From Lepas anatifera (Eukaryota; Arthropoda; Thecostraca; Lepadidae), in contig JAOTON010001669.1 of the NCBI GenBank assembly GCA_034440635.1, positions 1,865,501-1,929,500 on the forward strand: DNA of 64,000 bases, given 5' to 3'. Each line of letters begins with the position of its first letter. Position 1 is the stretch's first letter. Shown here in pieces: positions 33,815-44,995 of the stretch. The notes under the pieces were generated by a model. It ran no database searches and had not been told where the DNA came from. It worked only from the letters and a program-made list of their open reading frames with translations. Both the position numbers and the translations under genes were made by a program.

Positions 33815-34017
33815 GTGCAGTCGGGTGTCGGAGCCGGCCAGCAGTCGCAGCTCCGTGTCCCGCCGCTGGTTTTGCAGCGCCTCCAGCGCCACGCGCAGCT
33901 CGGTGCGCAGCATGTCGGCGGTGCGGCCCACCTCCTTCAGCTGGTCGGTCAACAGCGCCACCTGCTGCTCGCTCTGCTCCGCCCGCTGCCGCAGCGACGC
34001 GCACTCTGCCGCCAGCT
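33815..34017 (-). CDS. Coiled-coil protein, internal exon
   Basis: Minus strand: acceptor CTTCTGTTCAG (exon start 34017, or 34015 if the following AG is used). About 67 codons code LAAECASLRQRAEQSEQQVA, then LLTDQLKEVGRTADMLRTEL, then RVALEALQNQRRDTELRLLA and GSDTRLH. The donor is CAC followed by GTGAGA at 33814-33809. The heptad pattern is strong throughout. It is followed in the gene by the GA-repeat intron carrying tRNA-Lys. Identity beyond a coiled-coil protein is not established. Confidence 0.75.
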
Positions 34018-34984
34018 CTGAACAGAAGGGACACAGGTCTGGGCGGCACGCTCACTGCCGCCTCCACTAACACCTTAAACGGTGAAGGAGACGTCAAATA
34101 TAGACCCTCTGTCTGAACACAGCCAATCAGAGCCAACTTCAATTTTGCACAATTAATTTCAAATCGGGATTATTTCCCACCCGAAGTGATCAGACAAATA
34201 TAGATGTCAGACAAAATAGAACATTACAAATATAGATGCGCTGCCATTTGACTTTGGGCACATATGTGCTGGACTGCTCGGCCAGAAAGTGTTGTAAGCG
34301 GCCGACAGATTGGTTCAGTGCCTGGTACCCTCAGAACCAGGCGTGATGGTTTATATCCTTGGGGTGACCGGGCGCCCCGAATGAAACATCGAAGTAACGT
34401 AAAGATTTCTTCTCATTTTTGTTTTCATTTTAAGTTTTACATTGGTTTTCAGCAGCTCAACAGGCTCATGGGAACGCTTCATATTATTCCATCCCATTTA
34501 ATATTGTGGGATTTGACCTCGTTTCAAACTTGAGCAGCCCGAATAAAAAATAAAAGCAATCTTTAGAACAACCATTTTACTGAAGTGGCAGCCGCCCCAC
34601 AGAAATCAGACCAAAAACTACCCGGATGAACTAGCATCTCGAATGGCTCCACGTGGTAGATATATAGATAAACATTTATTGGACGGAAACAATATGGCCG
34701 GTATAACAGAGATTGGCGGACAAGCCCGGTGCAACAGAGCACGTCACAGAACGACGAGACCGGTACACCGGGTACACTCAGCTCAAACGTCACACAGCCG
34801 TGACAGCCGTGTCACACCATCCACCGCTGGCGAACCCAGAGCGATACAGGCGTTAGAACCCGGAGGGGATACAGGAACTCAAACCCAGGGGGGGACACGG
34901 GCGCTCGAACCCATCCCTAAAGAAGAATAAGCTTCTCCAATCTACCACCTGGACCCACTACCATTCCCACTGAGTGCAGCTCAC
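34018..34984. other. Intron of coiled-coil gene
   Basis: No repeat family or open frame of note between two well-supported minus-strand exons. Confidence 0.5.
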
Positions 34985-35163
34985 CGGTATCGTCGGGGCC
35001 GCGGAGCTCGCCGGAGCTGAGGCGGGGCTGGCTGGCGGAGCCGGCGGTCGGGGCCATCGTCGCCACCGACGGACAGCCGCGCCGTGGGCAGGTCGGAGCC
35101 GTCGGCAGGCAGTGGCGAGTCGCCGCACACTTCCAGCCGCTGCTGCAGGTAGTCCAGACGCAC
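34985..35163 (-). CDS. Coiled-coil protein, internal exon with disordered segment
   Basis: Minus strand: acceptor ACCGCCGCAG, then 179 nt, then the donor ATACCG followed by GTGAGC. It codes VRLDYLQQRLEVCGDSPLPA, then an Asp/Pro/Arg-rich stretch ending PRPRRYR, so a short helix is followed by likely disorder. Splice signals are good but family evidence is absent. The 179-nt length changes phase, so joins to its neighbours may involve exons not recognised here. Confidence 0.55.
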
Positions 35164-35600
35164 CTGCGGCGGTGGTCAGGCCCGCACTGACGCGCCGCGC
35201 CACCGCCAACTACAAACCGGCTGACGAGCGAGCTTTACAGGCTGATGGACCACGCCCGGGTATCGTATAGGTTCAGTGAAGAACAAAATTGATGTAAGCA
35301 AAAGCGCTTAAATAAGCTGTAACCCACTTTGTCTAGCAACACAAAGCGCGTCCGGGATTCAAGCTCTATTGAAGATGACTAGCCCTTCTCACACTGAATT
35401 GCATCTCATTCCACTTAAGAAGAAGAAAGCAAAGAAATAACTCATTTTCATTCGCCTCTGCATTCCCGGAAACACAATAACTAAGGGAAATCACGACCAA
35501 CATTACCACTCCTCGTCATCACTGTAGGTGTTTCTATCCCAGCTAGTAGAACCAGAAAGCTAAAAAGTGTCCAGTTGGGCGCGCTCAGCTCAGTTCCTAC

Positions 35601-35784
35601 CTCCTGTTCAACAATGGTGCGTTTGGAACGCAGCAGCTGAGCGTTGCACTCGTCCAGCTGGGCGCAGCGCGTTGCCAGCGTTTCCCGCAGCGCGGCGCTA
35701 GTGTCGCCGTGTTGCGCCTCCGCCTCGGCCAGTCGTCGCTCGGCGCTCTGCAGGCGGCGCTGCAGGTCCTCCACCTGGTCCGAC
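35601..35784 (-). CDS. Coiled-coil protein, internal exon
   Basis: Minus strand: acceptor TACGGCAG, then 184 nt, then the donor GAG followed by GTAGGA. It codes SDQVEDLQRRLQSAERRLAE, then AEAQHGDTSAALRETLATRC, then AQLDECNAQLLRSKRTIVEQ and E. A clear amphipathic heptad pattern with Leu/Ala at core positions. It ends in phase 0. Confidence 0.7.
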
Positions 35785-36146
35785 CTGCCGTACAGACGCC
35801 ACGGAGTCACCGCCACCGTATCACGTCCCCAGATATTGGTGACCGAAGGCGGGCCGGGCTGTATGCTGACCGGCGCGGTCGTATTGCGCTCCTGTATGGT
35901 ACCCGTCCCACACACCTCTACACTTCTTTCCCAGGTCTATTACATGCAGACCGAATAAGCCCACTGGTACCAGATCTGACATGTTGCAAAGTTTTTAAAA
36001 CACCAGAAATATAGCCGTAAGGAGCGTCAGACATTCGCGAAGAGGAGTTCATCCGGAAAAGAACGGCATTGGGACACCGCTACAGCAGGGTCAGCCGAGT
36101 GTCCCCTAGAACATCAGCCCGAGTGACACCAGTTCCGACGACTGTG
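35785..36146. other. Intron sequence, nothing recognised
   Basis: Between the exon at 35601-35784 and the family 1 MITE at 36147. No supported feature. Confidence 0.5.
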
Positions 36147-37165
36147 TTAAACACGCGCCCCGCTGGGGTCCCTGGCATGACGCGCCCCGCTGGGGGGCGA
36201 ATTTCGCCACTCCCCTCCGTATCTCATTCCCACGAAAGCTAAAGAAAAATTACGTGGGGCGTTCGAAATCTCTTGACAAGACGAAGATATATGCAAATAA
36301 TTTTTGTCGGGTCAATATTGAGGTCAGCACAGGTCAAAGAAGGCTCCATAGGCTTACAACAGAGCAGTGTACGTTTCTCTCTCTAGATCTGCCCCCAGGG
36401 GAGCTAGAGCAAATCTTTATGCATCATTGGATTTCTCTCATCGCGGCGAATCGAATGATGTATAATATGACCTTCTTAGGTCAAAGGGTGAAAATGACCT
36501 AACCTCGAACTAGGTCAGGGTCACAGAGTGACCTGGTATGGTCATGTTGCATATCACTCGACTCCCCGTGACAATATAAGCACAATGCAAGCAAAATGGG
36601 AGCTTTATCTCAATTCAGTGAGAAGTTATTGGCAAAACAATCACTCTATGCTCCTGTGACCTGACATGACCTTTGAGAGGTCAGATGGTCAGAAACTCAA
36701 CTTGATGGTCAAGATAAAAGTAAGAATAGACGGTTTGAGGATTTTCAGCTTTATTTATCCAGTATTTACTGAAAACGAGCCCATTCTATTTTTCACCATA
36801 GACTTATAATGGGGTGACCAAAAAATTGACCCCACCTTAGGCCAAACAATATCAAAATTCCGACATAGTACATTTGTGGACCCTTATGACTTCATCATAT
36901 TGTGAAAGTTTCAAACTGATCGGTTGACAGATGTTCCTTAGGCACTGCTTCAAACTCGTGATTTTGGGTTTTGAGGTCAGGTTACTTGACCTCGAATAGC
37001 TCCTTGACCTGATTTGACCTGGCCTAAAAAATTTGGCAAGATGCGCAAAATTGATCAGGGATAAGGTACTGTCAGTTTCGTTGTTCTGCGTTTCTTCGTT
37101 TTTGCGTTATCTGGGGAAAAGCCAGGAGGGGGGCGAGTTTCGCCCCCCAGCGGGGCGCGTGTTAA
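36147..37165. mobile_element. Family 1 TTAA/GGTCA MITE, complete copy (intronic)
   Basis: The copy is bounded by TTAA at 36147 and 37162-37165, with ends TTAAACACGCGCCCCGCTGG and CCAGCGGGGCGCGTGTTAA. It is the same subfamily as 12927-13966 in reverse. AGGTCA/TGACCT hexamers are dense (36470-36540, 36655-36690, 36970-37020). It lies in an intron of the coiled-coil gene. Confidence 0.85.
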
Positions 37166-37672
37166 ACGGACACCTTCTCCGGGCGTCCAACAATCCTAAT
37201 CGGACGGTCTGCTGGTGATCTTAAGTGCGCTACCAAAATTTATGTTTACTGGAGAACTTTGATGATACCTACAAAGTACATCGCACAGGAAATCCTATTT
37301 TGATCCTATCCTATCCTGATCCTAATACGGCTAAATCCGGCTAAATCGGCCTACCAATAAATCCGGCTAAACCAATAAATTTTTGTATCGAAATCCAAAT
37401 ACGGCGTCCTCAAAACATCTGTATAAGATCTAATCTAATAACCCAGCCAACACAATGTAAATCCCAGGAACGAATGTCATCAAATGTACGAGAAAGTCAG
37501 CATTTCTGTTATTATTTTTAGTTCGCGTCCATAGTCAATAACATTAAATCACATTCATTTTGCAATCCAATTTTGTAAAAAAATATACCCTACAAATACT
37601 TGATAATTAATACAATTTAGTGGCATCACTTCCACTATTTGGGGAGTGAATTTTCGTGGCAACGAATTTATA

Positions 37673-37742
<70 letters not shown>

Positions 37743-38299
37743 TCAAGACAGATTACGTACAAAATAATCACAGAAGGCGGTACCAAAAACTTACCTAAAT
37801 ATTTTTGTGGACATTCTTACAACTACTGATATTCCAGTAATCATAAATGAGCTAATCAAAGCCCACACGTAGCTCCACCAAAAGCGATTGTGCCCTAAAA
37901 TTGCCATCCAACGTACAAACCGACTCGACGTCGTTTTCTTGATCGCCAGGAGGCGCTCGTATCGTTGTCGATTTCGTGTCGGTACATCGGTACACATTAG
38001 TTGCTGCCCATATATAAACAGGTAACTGCAACTAAATCCAAAAACTTTCTCCTACACTGCTATCTCAACCCCAAGTAGTCCCATCACCAATAATCAGTCC
38101 TTTCCCCGCCCAGCCCAACCACGACAGACAAAAAAGCGATCTAAAGACGAGTAATTTTATAGAATCTTCACAGACAGACAACGGTGCATTTTCTCGTCTG
38201 TGTTCCTCCAGCCAGAAGGCATATATTTGATAGAGTGAGCGAATGTATAATTTTCAACCTCTACGAATACAAACGCGTGGTACAACAGAACGTGCTTAC
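37166..38299. other. Intron sequence with (TA)n at 37676-37734
   Basis: A low-complexity GGCTAAATC/CCTATCCTGATC stretch near 37300-37380 and a TA microsatellite at 37676-37734. No gene. Confidence 0.6.
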
Positions 38300-38457
38300 T
38301 TTGCGGCCAGGTCCGCCGCCGCCTGCCGCCTTCTCTCGCCCTCGGCTTCCTCGTGCCTGGCCTGCACGGTCGTCAGCTGGGCCTCCGCCGTGCAAAGCCT
38401 GGAGTACATTCGACGACGGTCGGCGTTCAACGCCTGCAGCGCCTTCAGTGCCACCTC
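38300..38457 (-). CDS. Coiled-coil protein, most 5' exon recognised
   Basis: Minus strand: acceptor TGTTGTCTGCAG, then 158 nt, then the donor GCAAA followed by GTAAGC. It codes EVALKALQALNADRRRMYSR, then LCTAEAQLTTVQARHEEAEG, then ERRRQAAADLAA. Heptad coiled coil. It starts in phase 0 and ends in phase 2. Further 5' exons must exist to the right but were not found. Confidence 0.7.
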
Positions 38458-38652
38458 CTGCAGACAACAAACCAAATGTACACTATGTACAGACAAGTCT
38501 CGGGCACATATAGCCTCTGCAGCTGCAGTGCCCTAAAACTCCAATTAGCATTGTACAGACAAGTCTGCAAAAAAGCGGACGAAATTAAACGTTATCAGTT
38601 CACACACTGCACCAGGATGCCACTACCAAACACATCTCTCGCGGGCAAACCG

Positions 38653-39441
38653 TTAAAAGGACTGTCCCACTTTTAGAATGGGTTTTAAACTGAGATAGTA
38701 GTTTTGTACAGCGTGTCGAGAGACCACTATCGGCATATTTAATTTCACCCAAAGCTCTAAGTATAAAATTTCCGCAAGCTTTAAAGTTCAAAGTAGATGG
38801 GCTAACTACCTTATTTCAAGTCATGAAATAATTCCTTTTCATCTGGCAGCGCATGCCACGTGATAAATGTTAACAAATGGCACGGCAACGCAATATTACA
38901 TGTCGCAGACCACCGCAAGCTGTCAGACTAGTGATTGCACGCGATGTTTGGGTCAACGGTACATGTGCCGGTCAGAACCACTAGGATTTCACGTTCTACT
39001 TTGTTTAGTGTACCGCCGGCTAGAGTGAACACTGTTGCTTCCGGAGCTTTTAATCGCTTACCTCGTCTGGTGAACAGCTTTTTAAACGTGTCAACCCTCA
39101 GTGATATATTCTGTGATCCGCTCGGGGTACTGAAGAAAAATATAGCTGTGTTTGCGGCAGCCGAGCCAGTACTGGTGTGATGTGAGTATTTATGTTGTAG
39201 TTAGGCCTCCATGTGTTTTTAGTTCTTCTGACTTTACCTGTTATTGGGTTTTTAAAGACCTGTTGGTGATTTAATACAGATACAACAGATAAAACAGATA
39301 CAACCCAGCGTAGCAGGACACGAGCCGATATCTTTGTTTTGAGCGATTGTAGGTGGAAACAAAATGTGGTTTTCTGATTTCCAGACCTATCTTGTTCATA
39401 CCTTCTATCTAGAATTCCGGAAAAGTGGTCAATTCCCTTTA
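38653..39441. mobile_element. Possible divergent family 2 MITE
   Basis: The left end TTAAAAGGACTGTCCCAC followed by GTTTTAAACTGAGATAG resembles the family 2 terminus and subterminal GATTTTAACTGAGATAG block. The right end GTGGTCAATTCCCTTTAG is a weaker inverted match. The interior is not clearly shared. Confidence 0.4.
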
Positions 39442-39861
39442 GGCAGCTTAATAAATTTCAACCACTAGAAATATCTACATGTGGTTTATCGGCTCCCGTT
39501 TGTGAACATTCACATACAAGAGCCCATTGACAAAATCTCGCGATATTCAAGCACCACTGCACAGAAAGAAAAACATCTTGCACAACCACTTAAAAATTCG
39601 AACTGCGCTAAATACATAAAGGACTAAAAATACGAAGAGAGGGTATCTTAGGCCGAAATAATGTCTGAAATTTGTAGTAGGTGCACAAGTCCAATCACTT
39701 ATCTTCCCCTAGTCCTGACATTAAAAGAAAGGTACACAGCACACAGATGCGATTAACTTGTCTGATGAACGTGTAGGTATAGTGAAGAAGTAACGTCATC
39801 CTGCCGCCAGGAAGAAAGGCAAGTCATGACGATGACAAAAGACCAGAATCAACCAGGGCGT

Positions 39862-39867
39862 TTTATT
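39862..39867 (-). promoter_or_regulatory. Poly(A) signal of glycine-rich gene, copy 1
   Basis: AATAAA on the minus strand, about 410 bp past the stop codon at 40279. Copy 2 has AATAAA at a similar place (55934-55939). Confidence 0.5.
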
Positions 39868-40278
39868 ATCAGTATTCCAGCGCGGCATAATTATTCAGTT
39901 GCGAGGCAGTCTAAAAACAGGTCGCCTAAAATAGCACAGGGGAGGCAAACACTAGTCCCAATGTCATAGTCCTGTCCAAAATAGCTGAATACTTGTCCTT
40001 AAAATAGCCCGTTGTATCCGCATAAAGTACAAAACGTGACAGCAAACAGTGCATACGCAAATAACAGCTAAAACTTCGTCTATGGCTTCTGATGAACAGC
40101 TGTGCCATAGAATATTCAGTGTTCATCATGATGTAAAAAAGAATCAGAGAATACTTTGGTCCATGACTAAGTCAACAGTAGGTAACAAACTCTATTTTCC
40201 GCTACATCACAATTTAAAAGCTCACGATCCCAAAAAATCCGCCTTCTAACCCGTTGCAGGGCAACCCCTCCATGGTCG

Positions 40279-41091
40279 TTACCAGCCGGAGGCGCCCGTG
40301 TACTGGTTGGAGGCGGCGTGGGTGTTGGAGGCGGACGCTCCTCCGAAGAGTCCGCTCTGCTGCAGGTTAGACGCCTGGGCCGAGTTGATGCTGGAGCCGC
40401 CGCCGGAGGCAGAGCCACCCGCCGACGATCCCACGGACGTGATCACTGCCGACCCGCCGTGAGCACCCGATGTGGAGGCGCTGGTGACCGTTCCCTGGGC
40501 ATTGCCCGAGGCGGTGCCGCCTCCCAGGCCCAGACCAAAACCTCCGAGACCGCCCCCGACGCCACCGTGTCCTCCGCCTCCGATGAGAGCACCTCCGGAG
40601 CCTCCGCGATGGATTCCACCACCGAACCCACCTCCAAGGTGTCCGCCTCCGATCTGTCCACCTCCGAGGTGTCCGCCTCCGAGATGTCCGCCTCCGAGGT
40701 GTCCGCCTCCGATTTGTCCACCTCCGAGGTGTCCGCCTCCGATCGAACCTCCGCCGAACTGCAGACTGCTGCTGGACGCCTGACCAGACGAAACGCCGCC
40801 TCCGAACCCGCCCATGCCCGAATGTCCGCCGCCTCCGAGGCCAACACTCGGACGCCCGCCGGAGACCAAGCCGCCGCCGCTGACAGCATGCCCAGACCCG
40901 GACCCGAAGCCGCCTCCTCCTCCGCCACCACCGCCGCCACCGGCTCCGAAGCCACCGCCTCCTCCTCCGCCCCCGCCACCGCCGTAGCCTCCGCCGATCT
41001 GGCCTCCGCGGTTGTGTCTGTAGCCTGTTGCGTAGGTATTGCCACAGCTGACCAGTGCAACAGCACTCATCAGGATTGCCAGCCTCTTCAT
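40279..41091 (-). CDS. Secreted glycine-rich structural protein
   Basis: An intact single-exon frame of 270 residues. Residues 1-21 form a signal peptide (MKRLAILMSAVALVSCGNTY, then Ala). After a short basic lead (RHNRGGQIGGG) come poly-Gly stretches (about 30-65), a Ser/Gly region, a block of GGGQIGGGHLGGGHLGGG repeats (about 115-165) and a non-repetitive Ser/Ala/Thr/Gln C-terminus ending QYTGASGW. This architecture is that of extracellular glycine-rich cuticle, silk or cement proteins; the exact family is not recognised. A TATA-like box lies about 100 bp upstream and AATAAA downstream. The long plus-strand frames across it are mirror artefacts of its GC-rich codons. A disrupted paralogue lies at 56307-57296. 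Confidence 0.85.
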   Translation of the reverse strand: MKRLAILMSAVALVSCGNTYATGYRHNRGGQIGGGYGGGGGGGGGGGFGAGGGGGGGGGGGFGSGSGHAVSGGGLVSGGRPSVGLGGGGHSGMGGFGGGVSSGQASSSSLQFGGGSIGGGHLGGGQIGGGHLGGGHLGGGHLGGGQIGGGHLGGGFGGGIHRGGSGGALIGGGGHGGVGGGLGGFGLGLGGGTASGNAQGTVTSASTSGAHGGSAVITSVGSSAGGSASGGGSSINSAQASNLQQSGLFGGASASNTHAASNQYTGASGW

Positions 41092-41188
41092 GGCGGAGGT
41101 GAAGCTACAGACGAGGGAGGTGTGAGGACGACTCTGGCTGCGTGGCTGCAGTCGGTGGAGTGGGTATTGAGAGACAGGTGAGCGCTGG

Positions 41189-41194
41189 TTATAT
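41189..41194 (-). promoter_or_regulatory. TATA box of glycine-rich gene, copy 1
   Basis: ATATAA on the minus strand, about 98 bp before the ATG, with an initiator-like TCAATA about 25 bp further on. The same arrangement is kept in copy 2 (57394-57399). Confidence 0.6.
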
Positions 41195-42617
41195 CGCGCG
41201 GCGTCGGCCGTGCCCCGGGGCGATGGTCTTCCCGCCAGTTACCTGCCGTTATCCTGCCGCCGCCCCTCAACGCTGCCTCGCGGAATGAACTCAGACGAAA
41301 ATCACGATTGTGATGAACTGCCCCATCCTTGTGTGGACGATTAAGAAGAACCTGGCGTCAACGATCATAATAGGTCGAGAATCCGTCACTGCAATATCTG
41401 AATTTGAATATGTGAAAGCATAAGAACCAGTTTAACGGCGGGGAAAACACACACCTCGGAAGCCACGCGGAGATGGCAATACCCGGAATGATTCTGTGAC
41501 GCGCCTGGCTTACCCGTGAATAGGCCAGCTTCTCCAACGAACATGATTTACACAGGGACACAGGATTTTAGACGAGAAGAGAGGAACTTCGGTAGAGAGC
41601 GCTATTTTGACGACAGGTGGTGCACATTTCGGAGATGCAATGTATCAGGGGGGGTACAGCGCTGGGTGGCGGTTTTTCATCCTGGGGAGAGGAAGGAGGG
41701 AATCGGCAATTCAGCCAGCGCTGGGCCACAGTGCGGGGTCGCCCATGCTCGACCGGGGAAGGACAGAGACGCAGTTTTTTTGTCTCAGCGTCCGGACCGG
41801 GACCATGCCGGGATCAACTGCCGGGTCTAGGCCAGGACTTTGCCAAGACCGCCGGATATTAGCCCATGATAGTTCGTGCATTACGAATATTCTCACAAGG
41901 TATAGAACTTAGCTATAATCGCAGCTTTAAAGAATTTTACAAGATCCATGACTTCATGCATCGAATATAATTTAAATCATAGGCAGAGCCAAGGGGGTGG
42001 AGACACTTGCCTTGGCCTACCCCCTCCTCCCCGATGGTCCGTCATCGCCAGCTAAGAAAGTCACGCCACCCCCCCCCTAAATTTCCGCTCCCCCCAGGAT
42101 GCATGTATCGGCGCCCTGGGATAGAATTACGCCGACCTGATCGGTTTTGCCTCCCAAAAGTGGCGCCCCCTGGTCCGGATGAGGCCCCTCCCCCGATAAG
42201 CAGGGTTGGAAAAACTTGAGTTTTTGTATAAAAAAGGCGGGTCTGGGTTTTTGCGTTTTTCGTTTTTTCCGTTTTTTGTTCTGTTTTGTAGCATTCTCGT
42301 TACACCGTTTCTAGATTTATTCCATTGTTTGAGCACGCATTAAGACTGTGATGCTATCAATATCATCGTTACTTATCAGTCTTTGCCTCAGGCAAAACAG
42401 GGGAGGGGAAACTCATATTCCCCAAGCTGTTCTGAAGTACCCGATGAACGACAGCGTTCAGAACCTTTCCTAGTCTTATGGTCACCCATGGATAAAAAAT
42501 GCAATTGAATTTTGATCAGAATAACAAATTTTGAGGTTTATCAACCCACTGCTATGGTTATAGGGCGTCGTCGAATCTTGTTCCTGTTGTTCTCTCAGGA
42601 GCCGGATTCTCCGTACT

Positions 42618-42804
42618 CTCGGGGACGCGGTAGTGGAGTGGTCAGCGTAGCTGGCTTCCATTCAGCCGAACCGGGTTCAAGGCCCGGCGGCTTTCATGAA
42701 CAAGGAGCGAGCTGGCTCCCAAGAAACCCTTCCAACAGGGAAAGAGTTGGCAACGCCATATGGCCGTGGCAGTTGGTGCGTCGATAAGGCCAAAAATTAT
42801 TATT
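42618..42804 (+). repeat. tRNA-derived SINE, different tRNA-like head
   Basis: The head has A-box-like GGTAGTGGAGTGGTCAGC and B box GGGTTCAAGGCCC. The body CCCTTCCAACAGGGAAAGAG, then GGCAGTTGGTGCGTCG, is shared with 2795-2977, and the tail is ATT repeats. It is flanked by a perfect 12-bp duplication ATTCTCCGTACT (42606-42617 and 42805-42816). Confidence 0.9.
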
Positions 42805-43339
42805 ATTCTCCGTACTAAAGAAATCCACCGGACGTAAGCCCGGGCAACCCCGTAGAAAGCAGATGGGATAAGCACCATACCACCGCGCCCCACAGGAATG
42901 TACTTTTATTTCGTTTTCTAAATCAGTAGCTCATTTTCCCCACGGCCAACTCTAGTACTGAAGGCCTAATCCGGTACCTTACTAAAGTCCAAATAATAAT
43001 TCTGTGAGCACAGCAGGGGCGTATCCATGATTTGCTCAAGGGGAAGGGGGGTGGACGTAGGCTCGGGGGTACTGCACGGGGCCCCGAGTGCAAAGGTCGT
43101 TGGTGAAAATAAAAAGAAAGTCAGCGGTGGCTGCTGGGATCGTGGAGTGAATCGGTGTGCTTCACGTGACTTTTACTGGCTGTTTGTGCCTACCTTGCTT
43201 GTTTCTTGGCCCTTCTAGCTAAATGAAGCGTGGTATCCTGTTTATTATTTTTATTGTGACCCGGGGACTATCTCTGGGATGCCCCAACACTAATTATTTG
43301 GGCAATCTGAGAAAAATCGGCCGGCGCCTTGAGACACAA

Positions 43340-44490
43340 CCTCTCCCCCTCCCAGAAAAAAACTTCGAGTCTCCCGAGAACGACTCTTGAGGGCCCCAAG
43401 AACAATTCTTGGGGCCCCTGAAACCAACTCTGGGGGCCCCAAGGAACGCATCTGGGGACCCCCAGAAACCAACTTTCAGCCAGGTCCGAGACCAAAGTCT
43501 ATGCCCCTCAGACAAACTCTTGAAGGTCCTCGAGACCAACTCTAGGGACCCCGAGAACAATTCTTGCCTCCCCCAAACCAACTCTGAGGGCCCCAAGGAT
43601 CGAATCTGGGGCCCCCTGAAACCAACTTTCAGCCAGGTTTGAGACCAACTCTATGGGCCGCCGAGACAAACCCTCAAAGGCCTTGGAGACAAACTCTGAG
43701 GCCCCCGAGACAGGAATTCTTAAAGGGAATGTGGCACCTTGGTCGAATCCTGGAATTTAGTGTAACTAGGCGTACTTTTAGCCGAAAATAATGAAACCGC
43801 TCATGATTTCTCTGAAAAATGTTCAATAAGCTCAATATTTGGATTTTTAAAATACTCCTCTAAAGAAAGAAATAAATATATGCCTGTGAATAATGTTATG
43901 ATCTGGCAACCACTACCATACTCGAAACACTTCATGGGCTTCGATTGGCTGATGCTCATCGTGACGGCAGATATATCGTCACACCAACAGCCATAAGAAC
44001 TGTGGCCTGCTGCTAAGGGTACATGAGGGGTACATTGCAGGTAGGTTTTAGCTTATATACTGAGTACCGGGTTTTCCGACTTGCTTTACAACTATCTCAG
44101 CTATCTCAGTTAAAAACACGTTATGAAGGTGCCACATTCCCTTTAAATGAAGGTGCCACATTCCCTTTAAAGGCAATACGAGAGCAACCCTGAGCTCCCC
44201 GAGAAAACTTTTCGGATCCCCCCAAGTCACACTCTTGGGCCCGCCGAGACCAACTCTGGGGGCCTTCAGAGACCAGCTCTGGGCGCCCCCCCGTGACAAA
44301 CTCTTGAGGGTCCTCCAGACCAACTCAGGGAGTCCCCGGAAAAATTTTGGGGCTGCTCCAGGGACCAAGTCTGGGGGCCCAGAGATAAACTCTGGTGTCC
44401 CGAAAGCCGAATCTGGGCCCCCAAATCAAAATTTTGAGGGGCCTACAAGACCAAAGTTTGGGCCCCCGAGACTTGCTATTGAGACTCTCC
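43340..44490. repeat. GGGGCCCC / GAGACCAACTCT tandem array, interrupted
   Basis: Imperfect units of about 26-30 bp (CCGAGACCAACTCTGGGGGC type) cover 43340-43719 and resume at 44171-44490. A family 2 MITE is inserted between. The array is related, in reverse complement, to the one at 48225-49020. Confidence 0.8.
43720..44170. mobile_element. Family 2 TTAA MITE inside the GC array
   Basis: Ends are TTAAAGGGAATGTGGCACC and GGTGCCACATTCCCTTTAA (to 44146). The last 24 bp, ending in TTAA, are repeated once more to 44170. The interior matches the other family 2 copies. Confidence 0.85.
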
Positions 44491-44817
44491 GAGACAAACA
44501 TTCTGATGGTGACCGTCTTCTTATAATCAACTTTGGGAACATAAATCAGAAAACGACGGGAGGCCGTGCGGGAAGCTCTTTACAGTGCTTAAGCTCAGCC
44601 AAGGGGAAGGGAGGGGCGGTCGCCCCACCCTGGCTGCGCGCCTGGAGTAGGTACAGCACCATGTGATTCCACCATTATATAAGCCTTAGAAGTTCCATGA
44701 GCTGGAAAAAGACACTATTCGTGTGTCTCAGGTCAAAGCCAGTCAGAGTCACAATCTGAGACTGCACGGTTACTTTGGGCAAATTTTGACGCTGCAGGGA
44801 TGTTTATAAATTAATTA

Positions 44818-44819
<2 letters not shown>

Positions 44820-44874
<55 letters not shown>

Positions 44875-44898
44875 TATATATATATATATATATATAAT

Positions 44899-44993
<95 letters not shown>
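44820..44993. repeat. (TA)n microsatellite with interruptions
   Basis: About 174 bp of TA repeats broken by AATT and TTT. Confidence 0.95.

Positions 44994-44995
<2 letters not shown>

Noticed and set aside
40318..41181. Plus-strand 287-residue Ser/Ala-rich frame opposite the glycine-rich gene
   Set aside because: It is a shadow of GGN codons on the other strand. The minus frame has a signal peptide, TATA box and poly(A) signal.
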